Shown here: positions 61,916-64,000 of the stretch, in pieces
How positions within the stretch are numbered: position 1 is the stretch's first letter
Layout: each line of letters starts with the position of its first letter
NCBI GenBank assembly: GCA_046349615.1
Contig: JAXMBZ010000001.1
Location: 434,001-498,000 of the forward strand
DNA: 64,000 nt
Reading direction: 5' to 3'
From: JADJNY01 sp046349615
GTDB lineage: Bacteria; Planctomycetota; UBA1135; GCA-002686595
The notes under the pieces: generated by a model
The model's input: only the letters and a program-made list of their open reading frames with translations
Told to the model about the DNA's origin: nothing
Database searches by the model: none
Translations under genes and position numbers: made by a program

Positions 61916-63652
61916 ATGCGCCTTTCCCAGTGTCTTTTCGCCACGTTGCGCGACCGTCCCTCCGACGCGGAGGTCGAGAGTCACGCGCTCCTCCTCAAAG
62001 CCGGCTTCGTCCAGCGCCTCGCCGCCGGCGTCTACGTGTACGGTCCGCTGATGACGCGCGTCCTCGCACGCATCTCCGCGATCGTGCGCGACGAGATGAA
62101 CCGCGCCGGCGCGCAAGAGCTCTCGATGCCCGCGCTCCAACCGAAGGAACTCTGGGTCGAGAGCGGTCGTTGGGATCGCTACGTACGCGACGGGATCCTC
62201 TTCCACTTCCGCGATCGCAAGGACGCCGAGCTCTGCCTCGGTCCGACGCACGAAGAGGTCGTCACGACGTTCGTGAAGCGGGCGGTGACGAGCTATCGCC
62301 AGCTGCCGCTGAACCTCTATCAGATCCAGACCAAGTTCCGCGACGAGATCCGTCCGCGTTTCGGTCTGATGCGCGGTCGCGAGTTCCTGATGAAGGACGC
62401 GTACTCGTTCGACGCGGACGAAGCCGGGCTCGATCGCAGCTATCAAGCGATGTTCGCCGCGTACCGCCGCATCTTCGAGCGCTGCGGGCTCGCGTTCACG
62501 GTCGTCGACGCGGACTCGGGCGCCATCGGCGGCAGCGGTTCGCAGGAGTTCATGGTCGACGCCGCGACGGGCGAGGACGCGATCCTCGTCTGCGGTTCGT
62601 GCCGGCACGCGGCGAACGTCGAGAAGGCGACGAGCGTGCTCGAGATCGCGCACGCGGCGGGCGAGGAGCCCGAGCTCGCGCTCGAGAAGCACGCGACGCC
62701 GAACGTGCGCAGCGTCGCGGAGCTCACCGCGTTCTTCGGCGGGCATCCGGCCGAGCGCATGGTGAAGACCGTGATCTACCGCGCCGTGTGGAAGGACGCG
62801 GAGGCGCCGGTCGCGGTGCTCGTGCGCGGCGATCAGGAGATCAACGAGGTCAAGCTCGCGAACGCGCTCGACTGTCTCGCGGTCGCGCTCGCGGACGACG
62901 AGCTCGTGCGGCGCGCGACGGGCGCGGAGCCCGGCTTCGCGGGCCCGATCGGCATCCGCGCGCGCGTGATCGCGGACGAGTCCGTGCGCACGGCGCGCAA
63001 CTTCGTCTGCGGCGGAAACGAGACGGACGTGCACTATCGCAATGCCAACTTCGGCCGCGACTGCGCTGTGCCCGAGTTCCACGAGCTGCGGCTCGCGCGC
63101 GACGGCGAGCGCTGCACGCGCTGCGCGGACGGCCGGCTCTCGACGACGCGCGGGATCGAGGTCGGGCACGTCTTCAAGCTCGGCACGAAGTACTCGAAGG
63201 CGATGGACGCGACGTTCACGGCGGCCGATCGCACCGTGCGGCCGTTCGTGATGGGGTGCTACGGCATCGGCGTCTCGCGCGTCGCGGCAGCGGCGATCGA
63301 GCAGCACCACGACGCGAACGGGCTCGTGTGGCCCGCGGCGATCGCTCCGTACGACGCGACGCTCGTGCTCGTCGCACCGCACGACGACGTGCAGCGCGCG
63401 GCGGCGGAGGAGCTCTACGCCGCGTTCGGCGCCGCGGGGTGCGAGGTCCTCTTCGACGACCGCGACCTCTCGCCGGGCGTGAAGTTCAAGGACGCCGACC
63501 TGATCGGGATGCCGATCCAGGTCACCGTCGGCCGCGACGCGAAGGCGGGGCTCGTCGAATGGAAGGAGCGCCGCACGGGTCGCGTCGAGAAGGTCGCGCT
63601 CGCGGACGCGCCCACGCGGCTCGCGCGCTCGCTGCCGCCGCGGGCGCGTTGA
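61916..63652 (+). CDS. proS: prolyl-tRNA synthetase (bacterial type with editing insertion)
   Basis: Charges tRNA-Pro with proline. The 578-residue class II enzyme has motif 2 in FRDEIRPRFGLMRGREFLMKD and LCLGPTHEEV upstream. A YbaK-like editing insertion lies between residues about 225 and 400 (FFGGHPAERMVKTVIY). Motif 3 is GCYGIGVSR. The anticodon-binding domain closes the protein (FDDRDLSPGVKF). The ATG at 61916 matches the family start RLSQCLFATLRD; an upstream GTG at 61871 adds 15 unrelated residues. No clear ribosome site is seen. Confidence 0.96.
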   Translation: MRLSQCLFATLRDRPSDAEVESHALLLKAGFVQRLAAGVYVYGPLMTRVLARISAIVRDEMNRAGAQELSMPALQPKELWVESGRWDRYVRDGILFHFRDRKDAELCLGPTHEEVVTTFVKRAVTSYRQLPLNLYQIQTKFRDEIRPRFGLMRGREFLMKDAYSFDADEAGLDRSYQAMFAAYRRIFERCGLAFTVVDADSGAIGGSGSQEFMVDAATGEDAILVCGSCRHAANVEKATSVLEIAHAAGEEPELALEKHATPNVRSVAELTAFFGGHPAERMVKTVIYRAVWKDAEAPVAVLVRGDQEINEVKLANALDCLAVALADDELVRRATGAEPGFAGPIGIRARVIADESVRTARNFVCGGNETDVHYRNANFGRDCAVPEFHELRLARDGERCTRCADGRLSTTRGIEVGHVFKLGTKYSKAMDATFTAADRTVRPFVMGCYGIGVSRVAAAAIEQHHDANGLVWPAAIAPYDATLVLVAPHDDVQRAAAEELYAAFGAAGCEVLFDDRDLSPGVKFKDADLIGMPIQVTVGRDAKAGLVEWKERRTGRVEKVALADAPTRLARSLPPRAR

Positions 63653-63753
63653 CGGTCCGCGCGGCGCGGTCGGAAAGGGCGCTCTGGGGCCCGGGACGGA
63701 GTGGGGTTCGATTGGTATCCTACTCCGCCCTCGAACCGCCCCCGACCCCCTCC

Positions 63754-64000
63754 GTGGACACCCTCGAACCGACCCCCGCGAACTCCTCCGCGACGCCGAC
63801 GGACCCGTCGGTGGACGCGCGCGCGCCCGCGGGGCCGTCGTGGACCAAGGCGCGGATGCCCAAGCCCGCGTGGCTCAAGGTGCCGCTCCCCGGCGGCGAG
63901 GCGTACGGGAAGCTCAAGGGGCTCGCGCGCGAGCGAAACCTGCACACGGTCTGCGAGTCCGCGCGCTGCCCGAACATCGGCGAGTGCTGGAAGGGCGAGC
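63754..64000 (+). CDS. lipA: lipoyl synthase, 5' part (cut by window end)
   Basis: A radical-SAM enzyme that inserts two sulphurs into octanoyl groups to make lipoyl cofactor. Only the first 82 or so residues are visible. After a Pro/Ser/Thr-rich lead they show RMPKPAWLKVPLPGG and the auxiliary cluster motif CESARCPNIGEC, which is diagnostic. The GTG at 63754 is the likely start, with later GTG or ATG codons also in frame. The sequence ends before the radical-SAM motif. Confidence 0.93.
   Translation, partial: MDTLEPTPANSSATPTDPSVDARAPAGPSWTKARMPKPAWLKVPLPGGEAYGKLKGLARERNLHTVCESARCPNIGECWKGE

Overview
This window looks like chromosomal DNA of a very GC-rich bacterium, most likely a planctomycete. 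The pointers are a DUF1549-type protein paired with a DUF1501-type Tat-exported protein, and a secreted protein ending in a domain that starts CFGDGTGTPCPC and holds further CFG/GC-x-NS and WYRN-type motifs. I recall that domain from the deep-branching, high-GC planctomycete lineages around Saltatorellus and Engelhardtia. No rRNA, CRISPR array, intact prophage or insertion sequence is visible. The genus-level placement is inference.

Layout. 1-5400: end of tpiA, an RDD membrane protein, secG, then a tight run pyrE-yicC-gmk-coaC-coaB. 5597-11093: ftsK followed by an overlapping FtsK-like gene that keeps the membrane part and the C-terminal DNA-binding gamma domain but has no ATPase motor. 11248-17799: rimO-pgsA-pgpA, a HAMP/SpoIIE phosphatase, a MazG-type pyrophosphatase and priA. 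17884-23234: mostly exported or small lineage-specific proteins. 23364-28143 (minus strand): an S41 protease-tsaD-VOC run and a larB-carA pair. 28325-31608: an EF-hand protein, DUF2203, and PTPS-folE convergent with an SDR. 31703-36695: a DUF255 thioredoxin-like protein, an OprP-type porin, and DUF971-arfB-hypothetical next to tRNA-Phe. 36858-40559: def-ribF, and divergently a TPR protein with rpsT. 40617-45687 (minus strand): rnc-mfd-surA-like. 45816-48195: an ABC-2 exporter with a 53-residue coupled membrane protein. 48254-53682: dGTPase, lipoprotein, methyltransferase, acyl-CoA dehydrogenase and a divergent sigma-70 factor.

53789-57553 is the disturbed part of the window. It holds a wrecked DUF4143-type ATPase gene (nonsense codon plus internal deletion). 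It also holds an orphan ParD-type antitoxin gene lying between a DUF1549-type gene and a DUF1501-type gene, flanked by two diverged copies of about 108 bp of the DUF1549-type 3' end. After this comes a 1318-residue exported protein that joins ten CxxCH haem sites, an LVIVD-type beta-propeller and about eight EF-hand loops. The window ends with proS and the start of lipA.

Gene organisation is compact. Nine neighbouring pairs overlap by exactly 4 bases (ATGA, GTGA or TTGA), often with GTG or TTG starts, which suggests translational coupling. The most unusual items are the motor-less FtsK paralogue, the decahaem/propeller/EF-hand protein, the repeat-flanked orphan antitoxin, the divergent sigma factor and the larB-carA coupling.
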